NCBI GenBank assembly: GCA_030789695.1
Contig: CM061138.1
Location: 16,564,214-16,628,213, forward strand
Direction of reading: 5' to 3'
DNA: 64,000 bases
Source: Scilla litardierei
Taxonomy: Eukaryota > Streptophyta > Magnoliopsida > Asparagales > Asparagaceae
The notes beneath the pieces are model-generated. The model was given only the letters and a program-made list of their open reading frames with translations, was not told the origin of the DNA and did not search any database. Of this stretch, positions 1 to 11,354 are shown piece by piece. Position 1 is the stretch's first letter; each line of letters begins with the position of its first letter. A program made the position numbers and the translations under genes.

Positions 1-13
1 CAAGTTACATTAC

Positions 14-2582
14 CGAACATGGGGCTCCATGTCTGATTAATGACATCCAAACAGACTGAACCAGACCTGTGATAGAACACAATATGATTAGCTTGCAAGC
101 TATATCCAACTACAACTCATTGGAATAACCATTCAACTGTAAGATCGAAGCGCGACATTAATTTGGGTTTTGATTCAGGGCTCCCTATTATTGTTCATTG
201 TTCCAAAAAAAAACAAGATCTTTCTCATTTTTATAGGCCTTCTTCACCAACACAGTCTGCCCCAAACCCCGGCCACCTCGTAACCGACTCAATTTTACTC
301 AACCTCCGCACCAACCCATCACAACCCATAATCAAGTTGTATGAATTGTTGAGAGAATATTTCTCAACACAAATTAACTGAATCAGTCAGGCAAACCCAA
401 CATCTCCCACTTGATTGATATAGCCAAAACTAACTGATAGTATACAATTTCATTGTTCATGAAAGTGGGATTACTTCAATACTCATATTTGTGAGATCCA
501 AGCAATACTCTCTCTATTTAAAAGATTCAATACACATGTAATTTCCTCTCATTATTCGTGAGATATTGACAATATCTGATACTATCATAATCCATAAAAG
601 TTTCCTTGGATATATTTCATCAAGAGATGATAATGTGACTATTTGAAATATAAGTCACACTAACTTCTTCCTTCTCTATAATATCACAAACATAATGATA
701 ATGTATTTCATTATGCTTTCTTTTAGAACTATTTATGTCATTGTTAATCAAGTTGATGGCGGCTTGATTATCATGTTTTATCTTAATTGGTCCATTCACC
801 AGATTAAGATATATATCCTTAATGAACCGTCATATTTAGACTACATATGTCGTGGCCATAATATTGTATATGCATTCAGCTTCTTGTGTTTAGTTTGCTT
901 CACGTCCCTATTTTTTATACCCCCACGAAACGGTTGCATCTTTAAAGATGAACAAATGTTTCAAAGTGGACTTCACATCAAATTTATTATCCAAAATCAA
1001 CATCAGAGTAATTAAGAACCTCAAACAAGTTTATTTGATAAACTAAATTATGATGCAATGTGCCTTTTAGATATTTTAAAATTCTCTTACCAGATTCAAA
1101 TGGGTTGGACTAGGCTTACTTTGGTATTTAGTAACTAAACTTATTAGGTACTTCAAGTGCACAACATTGTATACATCAAGCTTCCCACAGCTTAAGTATA
1201 CATAACACTGGATGGTTTGTACCCTTATGCAAGAAATTGTTTTTTACATAATCATTTTGTCATAACCAATGCTATATGTTGGATTGCAATTCTGCATCCC
1301 AAACATTCTAAGTATTGTGTAAATATTTTTTTATTCGACCTTAACATTCTAGACTTATTATCTTTAAAGATCTGCATACCAAGAACATAACATGCATACT
1401 CTCAAATTCATTATAATGTGTTGATTTGATCGTGTTCAACACGTTCTCATTTCCAACAAGCAAAATAGCATTCACATACATAATATTATAATATTGCTCC
1501 TACTTTTCAAAACATACACATAATTATCCAATTTGTTTTGACATATTGAGTTTGTTTGACCAATTCAGGAAAATAGCTTGCTAAGAAATCTCCTCTCAAC
1601 AACCCATTTTACTTGATTTGTAGGTTGTGATGAGTTGTTGGGTAGACCAAGCAAAGTGAAGCCAGATATGGGGTGGTTTCGGGGCAAACTATGTTGGGGA
1701 AAAGTCCTGTAAAAATGAGGGAGATCTTGGTTTGGAATAACAAACAACAACATGGAGCCCCAAATCGAAACCCAAATTAATTTTGTTCTTCGATCTTACA
1801 CCATGCACGACACAATCAAAAAGAGTAAATTATAACTCTTAAACACTGTGCATGAAGGATAGTAACTTCCAAGTACTCACATTTCATCAACGTTCGGATG
1901 ATAGATCTTGTTAACAAAGCCAATCGACGGAGATTTGTAGGGATAAGCATCAGGCAGTTCCACCCTGACCCTCCAAACTCCCCCTTGATAAAGACCTGCC
2001 TCGATCAATAAGCAAAAATAGAAATAAGAAATGTCATATCTGAATTAACCCAAAAAGGAACGCTAACTACCAAGTAAAATTAATGCCATGAAAGTAATCA
2101 AAAGGATGAACGACAAAATGAAGCAAATAACAAAATCATAAGTAATCCTAAATACATCAGCCCGAAAAGGGATGGTTTTTGAGCAATCTAGGTGGGTCAC
2201 AAACGTCAATAATTACCCCAACCACTAAATTAAGCAACAAGTCGATCTTGAACCAATAGAACTACTGCACGTGAAATCAACCAAAACCCATTTGCTATAA
2301 CGTCCCAGAAAATTGTCAAAAACTAATATTAAAGCAAAAAAAAACAAAAGATATGGGTAATAATTGTATACTTTCATTGGGGCCGTGAAAATCCACATAA
2401 AACTCCTGCATCCCGTCATTTATCATCTCTACCTTGTAATCACTCATCATCCTGCATCCAAAAAATCCCAAAAATCAGAAAAATCTTTTTAAATATATGA
2501 AATCAAAGGCCGGGAAATGGGTAATCCAGAAGAATCACAGTTTCATCAAATCCATCTCGCGGCGCTTGCTGGGTGAAGACAT
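14..2582 (-). CDS. UBC4-like: Ubiquitin-conjugating enzyme E2, UBC4/5/6 type (5' part, runs off the left edge)
   Basis: This E2 takes ubiquitin from E1 as a thioester and passes it to targets with E3 ligases. I placed four minus-strand exons: 2582-2539, 2451-2372, 1995-1881 and 66-14, all with GT-AG introns and matching phases, giving residues 1-97. The start follows a pyrimidine-rich leader and opens [14 protein letters not shown], as in the Arabidopsis UBC4/5/6 group. The HPN motif is at 74-76 (KIYHPN) and the catalytic Cys85 lies in [15 protein letters not shown], encoded by exon 4. The family is about 185 residues, so the last part is outside the window. Intron 3 (67-1880) is long because it holds copia LTRs and pol debris. 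No stop or frameshift is seen in any exon, so the gene looks functional. The subfamily assignment is from memory of the family; the exon joins are seen directly. Confidence 0.93.
138..402 (-). repeat. Copia LTR, antisense, inside E2 intron 3
   Basis: Read on the minus strand this begins TGTTGGGTTTGCC and ends CTTCGATCTTACA. It sits directly beside a minus-strand polypurine tract (CAAGTGGGAGA, 403-413), so it is the 3' LTR of the antisense copia remnant to its right. It is clearly similar to 1553-1800 in the opposite orientation. Flanking TSDs were not found. Confidence 0.7.
403..1552 (-). pseudogene. Decayed Ty1/copia pol (reverse transcriptase C-terminus to RNase H) in E2 intron 3
   Basis: Translating the minus strand in shifting frames gives recognisable copia pol pieces in the correct order: a stretch like LGMQIFKD with a following MLR (about 1380-1330), [12 protein letters not shown] (about 1190-1160), and a piece resembling the RNase H segment ATVSWGSKKQT (about 950-890). 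Stops and frameshifts are frequent and no open frame survives. Integrase and gag are not visible, so this is an internal fragment with its 3' LTR on the left. It is old and inactive. Confidence 0.65.
1553..1800 (+). repeat. Copia LTR of the same family, opposite orientation
   Basis: Begins TGTTTGACCAATTCAGG and ends TTCGATCTTACA. It matches the reverse complement of 138-402 over most of its length with moderate divergence, forming an inverted LTR pair about 1.15 kb apart. A normal element would have LTRs in the same orientation, so this is a second insertion or the product of an inversion. Confidence 0.65.
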
Positions 2583-3041
2583 GGTTGGAAAAATTAATTG
2601 ATTCTTCCCAAAAATAATGGAATTTTTTTTCCTTCTCTTTTTCGCGAAGAGGCGTTGATTGAGATGAGACGGGAAGAGAGCGACACAGGACAGAGATAGG
2701 GGACAAGATACACTTTGAAAGGCTGCTAAAGAGTTGGGATTAATCTTGTCTTTTAATTAAAAAATGTTTTAAATAAAGAAAAAATTAATCTCTTTTTTTT
2801 CCCTCTATCTTCTGTTTTCTCTGTCTCAGATTCCGAGCACTCGCAAAATTTTTACGTCATCTGTTTTTTTTGGCCCCTTTCCCTTTCTTCGTTCGGCTGT
2901 CAACAGCTTTTCTATCACGTGTGATGCACGTGCGAAATGATTTATTTAATTTTTATAAGTGTTTTGCATTTTTAAACAAGAAATGAAGATCGAATCTAAA
3001 TTTATTTATTTTTTGAAAAAACTCAGTAAGAATGACGTTTG
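2583..3041 (-). promoter_or_regulatory. E2 gene 5' leader and upstream region
   Basis: The stretch upstream of the E2 start codon holds a purine/pyrimidine-biased leader and AT-rich DNA with no ORF of note. It ends where a copia LTR begins (3042), so only about 460 bp of native upstream DNA remain next to the gene. Positions 2701-3041 are repeated at 5248-5587. No TATA box or start site can be assigned with confidence. Confidence 0.5.
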
Positions 3042-4652
3042 TGTTGTGAATGGATAATACCGAATTCGTTAGGATCACGGCTTATCTTATAGATAAAACC
3101 GTATCAATTATATCTTATCTATGTACGCTCCGCTCCTCTAATGTTATAAATAAAGAGCTTGGTGTTCCTCCCCAAGATGATGATTCATAACACGTTATCA
3201 ACACGAGCATCTAAATAGAAATTACACACAAATTCCGATCGTTGCGCAAGCGAAGGAAATGCGGGAGATCCCTGCCCCCCTCCCCCCTCCCCGCCTGCAG
3301 CGAGGGGGGCACCGTCGTGCCAAGCCCCCTGAAGCAGAGGGGGGAGCGCCGACGTGCCCAAACCCCCCTGTAGCGAGGGGGCGCCAACGTGCCAAGCCCT
3401 TCCTCCCCCCCTGGCCTGTAGACGCAGGGGTCATCGTCCTCGTAACCCCCCGCCCCCGGCAGGGGCCTTCCGTCCCGAAACCCCCCTGCCTTGCAGCGGG
3501 GGACCCCATCCCCGCGTCAGCAATGGGGGGCGTCGGCGGCAACCCTAGCCGTCGCCCCCTTCCCCTCTCTCTCACTCCAGATGGGCCGCAAGCCCATATC
3601 AAAAAAAAATGCGGGCCTGAAGCCCGCTCCTCTGCTGCGAGCTGTTGCCCGCACATACACAAAAATTTTGCATGCCTGAAGCCCGCTCCTCTACTGTGGG
3701 ATGTTGCCTGCACACAATCAAAAAAAAGCCACAACAGCAATTGATAGAGAATGGGGCTAAAAATATAAATAAAAATGTTTTTGGGGGCCTAATGGGATTT
3801 CAAGGGGGACGTTTTGGGGATTTTTGGGGGTAATTGAGGGGGTAGAAAGGAAAAACTTCTTCTTTTTTCATGGAGAAAATGTAAATATTTGGGCTCTTTT
3901 CAAACCTTTTTGAATAAACCCAACTAGGACAACTTTTTGCATTATATGATCTCTTTTTAGGATCATAATTATATGCTCTGCATCACTTTTAATGGCTTAT
4001 TTTGTGGATAAACTGATATTTGGTTGTGCAATATTAAACTTAATAATTAGGAAAATCATGCGACCGCTCTGCCGTTAGTCACCTAACCTAACGGTGTATG
4101 ACGTTGCCCAGTGTTCCAATAATTATTAAGTAATTAAATTGTTTATCCTTCTATGAATTTAAATGCATGTGATGCCTGTGATGAAAATGTCTGCTGAAAA
4201 TGTTTGATGAGCACAAATTTTTGCATGGATAGCTAATTGCTGTTTTGGATCGGCTATTTAAGTCCCACATTTTATTTCATGCACTTTTCTTTTCCCTTTT
4301 GAGAGAAATTGTAGGGAGGAAATTATGTAATGTCCAAGACCGATGAATACGTTCCATGGAGACGGAGGCCACACTTGAAGCTGGAGATTTTATATAGGAC
4401 CCTCGGGTTTTCCAAAGTTGTAATTACTTTTTTAAGCTTTCATTTGTGTAATATGGACTGTAATGGGACTTCGGACTTTTTATTTATGTGGGACTGGCCG
4501 ATCCACACAATTGGCTCTTCATCTAAAAATTGCCTCCGCATGAAATTGTTTACTGTTTAAATTATTAATTCATGTAAATTTGTGCTCTGCTAGATAAAAT
4601 GGCTAAAATCGGAAGTGTAGATTTCGAAGTGCTGGATGTATCAGGAAGTCAA
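3042..4652 (+). mobile_element. Truncated copy A of the short-LTR copia element (LTR, leader, gag start)
   Basis: The 151-bp LTR (3042-3192) runs TGTTGTGAATGG to GATTCATAACA and has a TATA-like TATAAATAAAG. It is followed by CGTTATCAACACGAG, the putative primer-binding region, then a GC-rich leader (3270-3740), an AT-rich leader (3760-4590) and the gag start MAKIGSVDFEVLDVSGS at 4599. The copy stops there, at the junction with a hAT end. It matches 5588-7443 of the complete element but lacks about 250 bp equivalent to 5812-6062. Reading frames in the GC-rich leader are compositional artefacts. Confidence 0.8.
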
Positions 4653-4730
4653 GGTGGCCAAATGGCCCGCCGGCCCGGTTTTCGGGCCGGGCCGTTGACC
4701 AAGCCCGGCCCGCCCGGCGGGCCGGGCATT

Positions 4731-4763
<33 letters not shown>

Positions 4764-5246
4764 CGGCCCGCCGTGCCGGGCCGGCCCGTGGCCCGGCGGG
4801 CCGCGGGCCGCGGGCCGGCCCGCCCGCCTCCCAACAGCCATTTTATGGCTGTTGGGGGGGGTTTTTTTAGGCTTTTTGACCAAAATACCCCCCCCCCAAC
4901 AGCCATAAACAGCTATATTTGGGGGGGTATTTTGGTCAATTTCTGTCAAAATGACCAAAAAAAACCGTCCCAACAGCCATAAAACGGTCATATTGGAGGG
5001 TTATTTTGGTCTTTTGGGCCTTAAAAAATCCTATAAATACTGCACACATTCATACCAATTTCTTCACAACTCTAAAATTCTCTACTCTCAAATTTTACTA
5101 CAATCTCAGGTTATTGCTCTCATCTCTCGGCGCTCTCAAGATACGGCTGCTACCTCTACACTTCCGCATCTCAAATTCAAGCTCCGACTCAGGGATCCGA
5201 TCAGCTGCTAGACTGCTACCTCACATAATCATCTGCTCAGAATTAG
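4653..5246 (+). mobile_element. 5' end of a hAT-family DNA transposon (truncated)
   Basis: The terminus reads CAAGGTGGCCAAATGGCCCG and is followed by GGCCCGG-rich subterminal DNA, the style of Ac-like plant hAT ends. It contains a run of 30 C (4733-4762), three copies of CAACAGCCAT, some in small palindromes, and then a TATA box (CTATAAATAC, about 5031) with a pyrimidine-rich leader. No transposase follows: the sequence switches to the second copy of the E2 upstream DNA at about 5247. Family assignment is by the look of the end; no right end or TSD is present. Confidence 0.6.
5030..5042 (+). promoter_or_regulatory. TATA box of the truncated hAT element
   Basis: CCTATAAATACTG lies about 380 bp inside the hAT end and is followed by a C/T-rich stretch typical of a transcript start. 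It would read rightward into the duplicated E2 upstream DNA and the copia LTR. Confidence 0.45.
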
Positions 5247-5587
5247 GGGACAACATACACTTTGAAGGCTGCTAAAGAGTTGGGATTAATCTTGTCTTTT
5301 AATTAAAAAATGTTTTAAATAAAGAAAAAATTAATCTCTTTTTTTTCCCTCTATCTTCTGTTTTCTCTGTCTCAGATTCCGAGCACTCGCAAACTTTTTA
5401 CGTCATCTGTTTTTTTTGGCCCCTTTCCCTTTCTTCGTTCGGCTGTCAACAGCTTTTCTATCACGTGTGATGCACGTGCGAAATGATTTATTTAATTTTT
5501 ATAAGTGTTTTGCATTTTTAAACAAGAAATGAAGATCGAATCTAAATTTATTTATTTTTTGAAAAAACTCAGTAGGAATGACATTTG
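5247..5587. repeat. Second copy of the E2 upstream region
   Basis: Nearly identical to 2701-3041, starting GGGGACAACATACACTTTG and ending with ATTTG, the target site of the complete copia element. There is no gene in it. It arose by duplication of the E2 flank together with the start of the retroelement. Confidence 0.85.
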
Positions 5588-5738
5588 TGTTGTGAATGGA
5601 TAATACCGAATTCGTTAGGATCACGGCTTATCTTATAGATAAAACCGTATCTATTGTATCTTATATATGTACGCTCCGCTCCTCTAATGTTATAAATAAA
5701 GAGCTTGGTGTTCCTCACCCAGATGATGATTCATAACA
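5588..5738 (+). repeat. 5' LTR of the Ale-like copia element
   Basis: TG...CA ends, 151 bp, with TATAAATAAAG about 45 bp from the right end. It is followed by AGTTATCAGCACGAGC, the probable primer-binding region; the same TTATCAGCACG core follows the LTR of the related element at 50629. Confidence 0.9.
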
Positions 5739-7393
5739 AGTTATCAGCACGAGCATCTAAATAGAAATTACACACAAATTCCGATCGTTGCGCAAGCGAA
5801 GGAAAGGCGGGAGATCCACACGCACGACGTCATCTACCTCAAACAGACGTCGTCATCCATGCGTAGGCTTCGTTCAACCGTCGCTAGATCCGAATGAAGA
5901 ATTTAGAGGTATTTCTCGCTAAAAATCTAATTTTTAGCATGCGCATGATTGTTTTCTCTATAGATCTCGCAAGATCGGAGTTGAAATAAGGTTTTGATAC
6001 CTATATCTCGTTTAAAAATCAAGTTTTATCATGTTTTTAATCTGATATTAAATAAAAACATACCCTGCCCCCTAGCGAGGGGGCGCCGTCGTACCATCCC
6101 CCCCCTGCAGCGAGGGGGGCACCGTCGTGTCAAGCCCCCTGAAGCGGAGGGGGGAGCGCCGACGTGCCCAGACCCCCCTGTAGCGAGGGGGCGCCGACGT
6201 GCCAAGCCCCCCCGGCCTGTAGACGCAGGGGTCATCGTCCTCGTAACCCCCCGCCCCCAGCCGGGGCCTTCCGTCCCGAAACCCCATGCCTTGCAGCGGG
6301 GGACCCCCTCCCCGCGTCAGCAATGGGGGGCATCAGCGACAACCCTAGTCGACGCCCCCTTCCCCTCTCTCTCACTCCATATGGGCTGCAAGCCCATATC
6401 AAAAAAAATTCGGGCCTGAAGCCCGCTCCTCTACTGCGGGTTGTTGCCCGCACACACACACAAAATTTTTGCAAGCCTGAAGCCCGCTCCTCTACTGTGG
6501 GCTGTTGCCTGCACACAATCAAAAAAAGCCAGAACAGGAATTGATAGAGAGTGGGGCTAAAATATAAATAAAAATGTTTTTTGGGGGCCTAATGAGATTT
6601 CAAGGGGACGTTTTGGGGATTTTGGGGGTAATTGAGGGGGGTAGAAAGGAAAAACCTATTCCTTTTTCATGGAGAAAAGGTAAATATTTGGGCTCTTTTC
6701 AAACCTTTTTGAATAAACCCAACTAGGACAACTTTTCGCATTATATGATCCCTTTTTAGGATCATAATTATATGCTCTACATCACTTTTAATGGCTTATT
6801 TTGTGGATAAACTGATATTTAGTTGTGCAATATTAAACTTAATAATTAGAAAGATCATGCGACCGCTCTGCCGTTAGTCACCTAACCTGACAGTGTATTA
6901 CGTTGCACAGTGTTCCAATAATTATTAAGTAATTAAATTGTTTATCCTTCTATGTATTTAAATACATGTGATTCCTGTGATGAAAATGTCTGCTGAAAAT
7001 GTTTGATGAGCACAAATTTTTGCATGGATAGCTAATTGCTGTTTTGGATTGGCTATTTAAGTCCCACATTTTATTTCATGCACTTTTTTTTCCTTTTTGA
7101 GAGAAATTGTAGGGAGGAAATTATGTAATGTCCAATACCGATGAATACTTTCCATGGAGACGGAGGCCACACTTGAAGCTGAAGATTTTATATAGGACCC
7201 ACGGGGTTTCCAAAGTTGTAATTACTTTAAGCTTTCATTTGTGTAATATGGACTGTAATGGGACTTTGGACTTTTTATTTATGTAGGACTGACCGATCCA
7301 CGCAATTGGCTCTTCATCTAAAAATTGTCTCCGCATGAAAATGTTTATTGTTTAAATTATTAATTCATGCAAATTTGTGCTTTGCTAGATAAA
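5739..7393 (+). other. Long untranslated leader with a GC-rich structured block
   Basis: About 1.65 kb separates LTR and gag. At 6060-6540 there are repeated GC blocks (GAGGGGGCGCCGACGTGCC type) and two copies of a GCCTGAAGCCCGCTCCTCTA unit (about 6412 and 6474) whose arms are self-complementary. The block at about 6838-6935 (GCGACCGCTCTGCCGTTAGTC) is shared with copy A and with the leader of the element at 50629. No coding sequence is supported. Confidence 0.6.
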
Positions 7394-8335
7394 ATGGCTA
7401 AAATCGGAAGTGTAGATTTCGAAGTGCTGGATGCATCAGGAAGAAACTATCTAAGCTGGCAGCTCGATGTGAAGTTTCATCTGCGGGCTAAGTCCCTCAT
7501 TTCTGTTGTGACTAAAAATGAAATGTAAGCGATATAGAAAAGGCGCAAGCCATCATCTATATTCGTCGCCAAGTGGACAAGAACCTAAAGGCTGAATACC
7601 TTATGGTCGAAGATCCACTTGAGTTTTGAAATGCCTTTGAGGATAGATATAAACATCAGAAAGATGTTATACTATCAAGGGCACGATATGAGTGGGAGAA
7701 CATGAGACTGCAGGAATTTAAGTTCATAGCTGAGTACAACTCAGCTCTCTTTAGCATCACATCATGCCTTAAGTTGTGTGGTGAAAAAGTCTCAGAAGAT
7801 CGCATGGTGGAAAAGACGTACACGTCTTTCCAAAAGAAAGATACGATACTAATGCAGCAATATCGTGAACGAAAGTTCACCAAGTATTCTGAGCTGATGT
7901 CATGTTTACTCATGGCTGAACAAAACAGAGAGCTTTTCATCGCCACTCACAACATGCGTCGTCCCAGAAGCCCACAATGCATCTTCTTCTAGAAAGAAGT
8001 GAGACAACAAACGAAAAGAAAGACCACAAAAAGGGTGACCGAACAAAAGGGCTAGGGGTCATGTCCAGCAGCGAAGAAATGAAGGGAAGCAGAAGTTCAC
8101 TTGGCGCAGACAAGACAACAACAAAAATGAAGCACCCCCACCCAATAGGAAATAGACGACCAGTACCATAGCTGTGGCATGAAAGGCCATTGGTCTAGAG
8201 TATGCAGAACTCCGTGGCATCTCCGGGAATTATATAAAGAGAACATGAAAAAGAAAGCTGAAACAAACCTGGTGACATCTGATGCTCTAGTCAAGTTTAC
8301 AGCCGACGACTTTGAAACTGATGACCTGCTTAATT
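7394..8335 (+). pseudogene. Copia gag, broken
   Basis: The frame opens MAKIGSVDFEVLDASGRN with YLSW next, the classic Retrofit-type gag start. It hits a stop at about 7528 and another in DPLEF*NAF (about 7627), then remains readable as the gag core through MRLQEFKFIAEYNSALF and GEKVSEDRMVEKTY (7702-7990). The zinc knuckle near 8170 reads YHSCGMKGHWSRVC, so the first of its Cys-Cys-His-Cys ligands is changed to Tyr. The end TADDFETDDLLN is at 8335. It could not give a full Gag. Confidence 0.8.
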
Positions 8336-8467
8336 AGCCTTCTATTTTTATCTTAGCAACTTGTTTTAAGAACATTTCATGGTATGAGAGCTTTTGAATT
8401 ATGTAATTTGATTTTGAATGAAAAATTTTATGTTCCTGAAATGCAAATGTTTTATTCATCTTTTTAG

Positions 8468-9805
8468 ATGGATCGCTCTCATGACTGCTTAGTAGAAAGT
8501 GCTTCAACACTTACGATCCTTCAATATAAACGCTATTTTCATAGCATTATACAATATATAAGCCCTGTAAATACAATTTCAGGGCCATCGAATATAATCG
8601 AAGGTTCTAGGAATGCAACTTTGTTGCTCCCAAATGGAACAGAAATTAAAATAAAGGATGCACTATTCAAGGATATCCGTTTAAACGGATTCCATTTGAA
8701 AACAACAAATGTAAATGAAAAAGGATTACTTATGTAACGTATCAAGAAAAAGGAGTAAAATCCATACTTGAACGTTTTGAGAGCCTTTCATCGGGCCTCT
8801 ATCATTCAAAGATTCGGAGAGATGAAGCTAATTTAACGGAGCACATGAAGTGCCCGACACCAGCCAAGTTTTTACTTTGGCATGATAGACTTGGCCACCC
8901 TGGGTATGTGATGATTAACCGCATCTTATCTCAATCCCATGGGCATAAACTGAAGAACTAGAAGATTCTTTAGAATGGAGAATTCCCTTGTATCCCCTGC
9001 TTCAAGTGGAAATTAATAACAAGGCCATCACCACTAAAGTGGATATCGAATCTCCAAGCTTTCTCGAAAGAATACAAGGAGACATTTGTGTACTTATACA
9101 CCCCCCCTAGTGGGCCATTTCGGTATTTTATGGTACTGATTGATGCATCCTCAAAATATTCGTATGTGTGCCTACTATCGACCCGCAACTTAGCTTTTCC
9201 AAAGCTATTATCACAAATTATAAAGTTGTGGGTGCATTTTTCAGACAACCAAATAAAGAAAATATGTCTCGATAATGCTAGGAAATTTACCTCCCGGTCA
9301 TTTCAAGAGTACTACCAGGCAACATGAATAGAAATTAAACATCAAGTGCCACATGTTCATACCCAGAATGGGTTGGTAGAGTCATTGATAAAAAGACTCC
9401 AATGGATTGCACGTCTATTGTTAATGAAATCCCAGTTGTCGGTGGATGCATGGGGACATGCAATTCTGCATGCTGCATCGATAATAAAAATAAGACCATC
9501 TGGAGGTCAAATCCAATGCAACTTGCATATAGAACACCACCAAATATTTCTCAATTGAGAATCTCCAGTTTCGCAGTTTACATCCCCATTGCACCACCAC
9601 AGAGGACAAAAATAGGTCCTCAACGTCGCCTAGGTATCTATGTAGGGTTTGAATCTCCCTCAATTATAAGATACCTAGAACCTTAAACGGGGAACGCATT
9701 TAAGGCACGTCTTGAAGACTATGAATTTGATGAGATAATTTTCCCCAAAATGGGCCCAGACACTGAGAAATCTGGTGCGAAGCACATCATAACATGGGAT
9801 ACATA
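8468..9805 (+). pseudogene. Copia protease and integrase, broken
   Basis: Protease begins DCLVESASTLTI, where family members have D-S-A at the active site; here Asp is Glu. The pre-integrase zinc motif LWHDRLGHPG is at about 8875. Integrase core pieces follow: FRYFMVLIDASSKYSY (about 9119), ICLDNARKFTS (about 9265) and HVHTQNGLVES (about 9350), carrying D, D and E positions, and then the conserved tail IGPQRRLGIYVGFESPSIIR. Several stops and frame changes separate the pieces. Confidence 0.8.
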
Positions 9806-11354
9806 AAGCTTGACCCACTATAATCCGGTAACAAGACAATGTGAAGATGATATCCTGAAGATCCTCCATATACATGACATTGTCCATCGATTATTGGACT
9901 TATTTACTGACAGCCAGAAGATTGTCAAATCACACATCACTGCTGTAAATACTCCAACTACGATTGACATCCCGGAAAATGGATGCAACCCACCACCAGC
10001 AAAAGTGGTTGTGCCTCAACAAAAAAGAGGCAGACCACCAGGCTCCAATGATAAAAATCCAATAAAAAGAAAAATATCTGGAGACCTTGGGACGACACCC
10101 CCACAGAAAAATGAGCGCATGTCCATGCCATCACCCCCTCCCGGAATCCACTGCAGAGAAACTGCATGGAGAAACTGAAATATCATTGAATTATGTGCGT
10201 ACAGGGGATTTATTGGACAGAAAGAGTACAGTCGTCGACGATGACTTTGCATTTCATATTGCTATTCACGTCGCCGAAATTGACGATGATCATGATCTAC
10301 ATTCTGTTTTTGAATGCAAACGTAGTAATGATTAGCCAAAGAGAAATAAGGCAATAGAAGCTGAGCTGGACTCGCTTAAGAAACGCAAAGTCTTTGGGCA
10401 AATAGTCTCGACATATACTGATGTCAAACCTATGTGATACAAATAGGATTCGTGAGAAATAGAAATGAAAATAATGAGATTGCACGCTACAAATCAAGGC
10501 TTGTAGCTCAAGGATTTTCCCAAAGACTGAGTATTGGCTATGCGGAAACATACCCCCGGTCATGGATGCGATCACTTTTCGAGTACTGATAAGCTTAACA
10601 TCAAAGGAAGGTTTAGATATGCAGCTAATAGATGTTGTGACTGCATATCTATACGGTAATATCAACAATGAGATATACATGAAACTTCCTGATGACTTTT
10701 CAATGCCTGCTAAATTAAAAGATAGACCTCGGGACGTCTACTCTGTTAAGCTTCAAAGATCATTGTATGGTCTTAAACATTCGGGAAGGATGTGGTATAC
10801 CAGACTGAGTGATTTCCTTGTACAGCAAGGAGTCATCAATAATGAAGTCTGCCCTTGCATCTTTATAAGAGCAAAGGGAAAAGGGTTCGTCATAATAGCA
10901 GTCTACGTAGCCGATTTGAAACTCATTGGATCTCCAGAAGAGATCAATGAGATATCTATAAGCCTGACTAAAGAATTCGAAATAAAAGAGATAGGCAAAA
11001 CAAAATTATACCTTGGCTTACAGATTGAACATTTAAAAGACGGAATCCTATTACACCAAACCACATATACGAAGAAAAAGTTGCAAAGATTTCATATGAA
11101 CCAATGTCATCCACTTAGTACACATATGGTGGTACGATCTCTGGATGCACATAAAGACCCTTTCCGGACGCTAGAAGAGGGAGATGATATACTTGGTCCA
11201 GAAGTCCCTTATCTGAGTGATATTGGAGCACTTCTATATTTGGCCAACTGCACGCGTCCCGATATAGCGGTCGCGGTAAATTTACTAGCCATATGCAGTG
11301 CAGCGCCTACGCAGCACAACTGGACCGGGGTTAAGAATCTTCTGTGCTACCTCC
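9806..11354 (+). pseudogene. Copia reverse transcriptase, broken and split
   Basis: After a degraded linker the region from 10562 is open for most of the reverse transcriptase: DVVTAYLYGNINNEIYMKLP, then SLYGLKHSGRMWY, then VYVADLKLIGSP. The catalytic YVDD box reads YVAD, so this copy is dead even without its other lesions. The connection region (HNWTGVKNLLCYL) ends at 11354, where a solo LTR is inserted. The last 15 or so codons of the open frame (to 11404) belong to that LTR. Confidence 0.85.

Noticed and set aside
138..1800. A single DNA transposon with 250-bp TIRs
   Set aside because: The arms have LTR-style TG/CA ends and one abuts a copia polypurine tract and antisense pol, so opposed LTRs explain it better. 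No TSD was found.
3222..3833. Overlapping 60-172 codon frames on both strands
   Set aside because: GC-rich leader of the Ale-like copia; no homology and frames overlap on both strands.
4599..4991. 127-codon frame starting MAKIGSVDFEVLDVSG and its antisense partners
   Set aside because: Only the first residues are gag; the rest is hAT end and poly-C. No fusion protein is supported.
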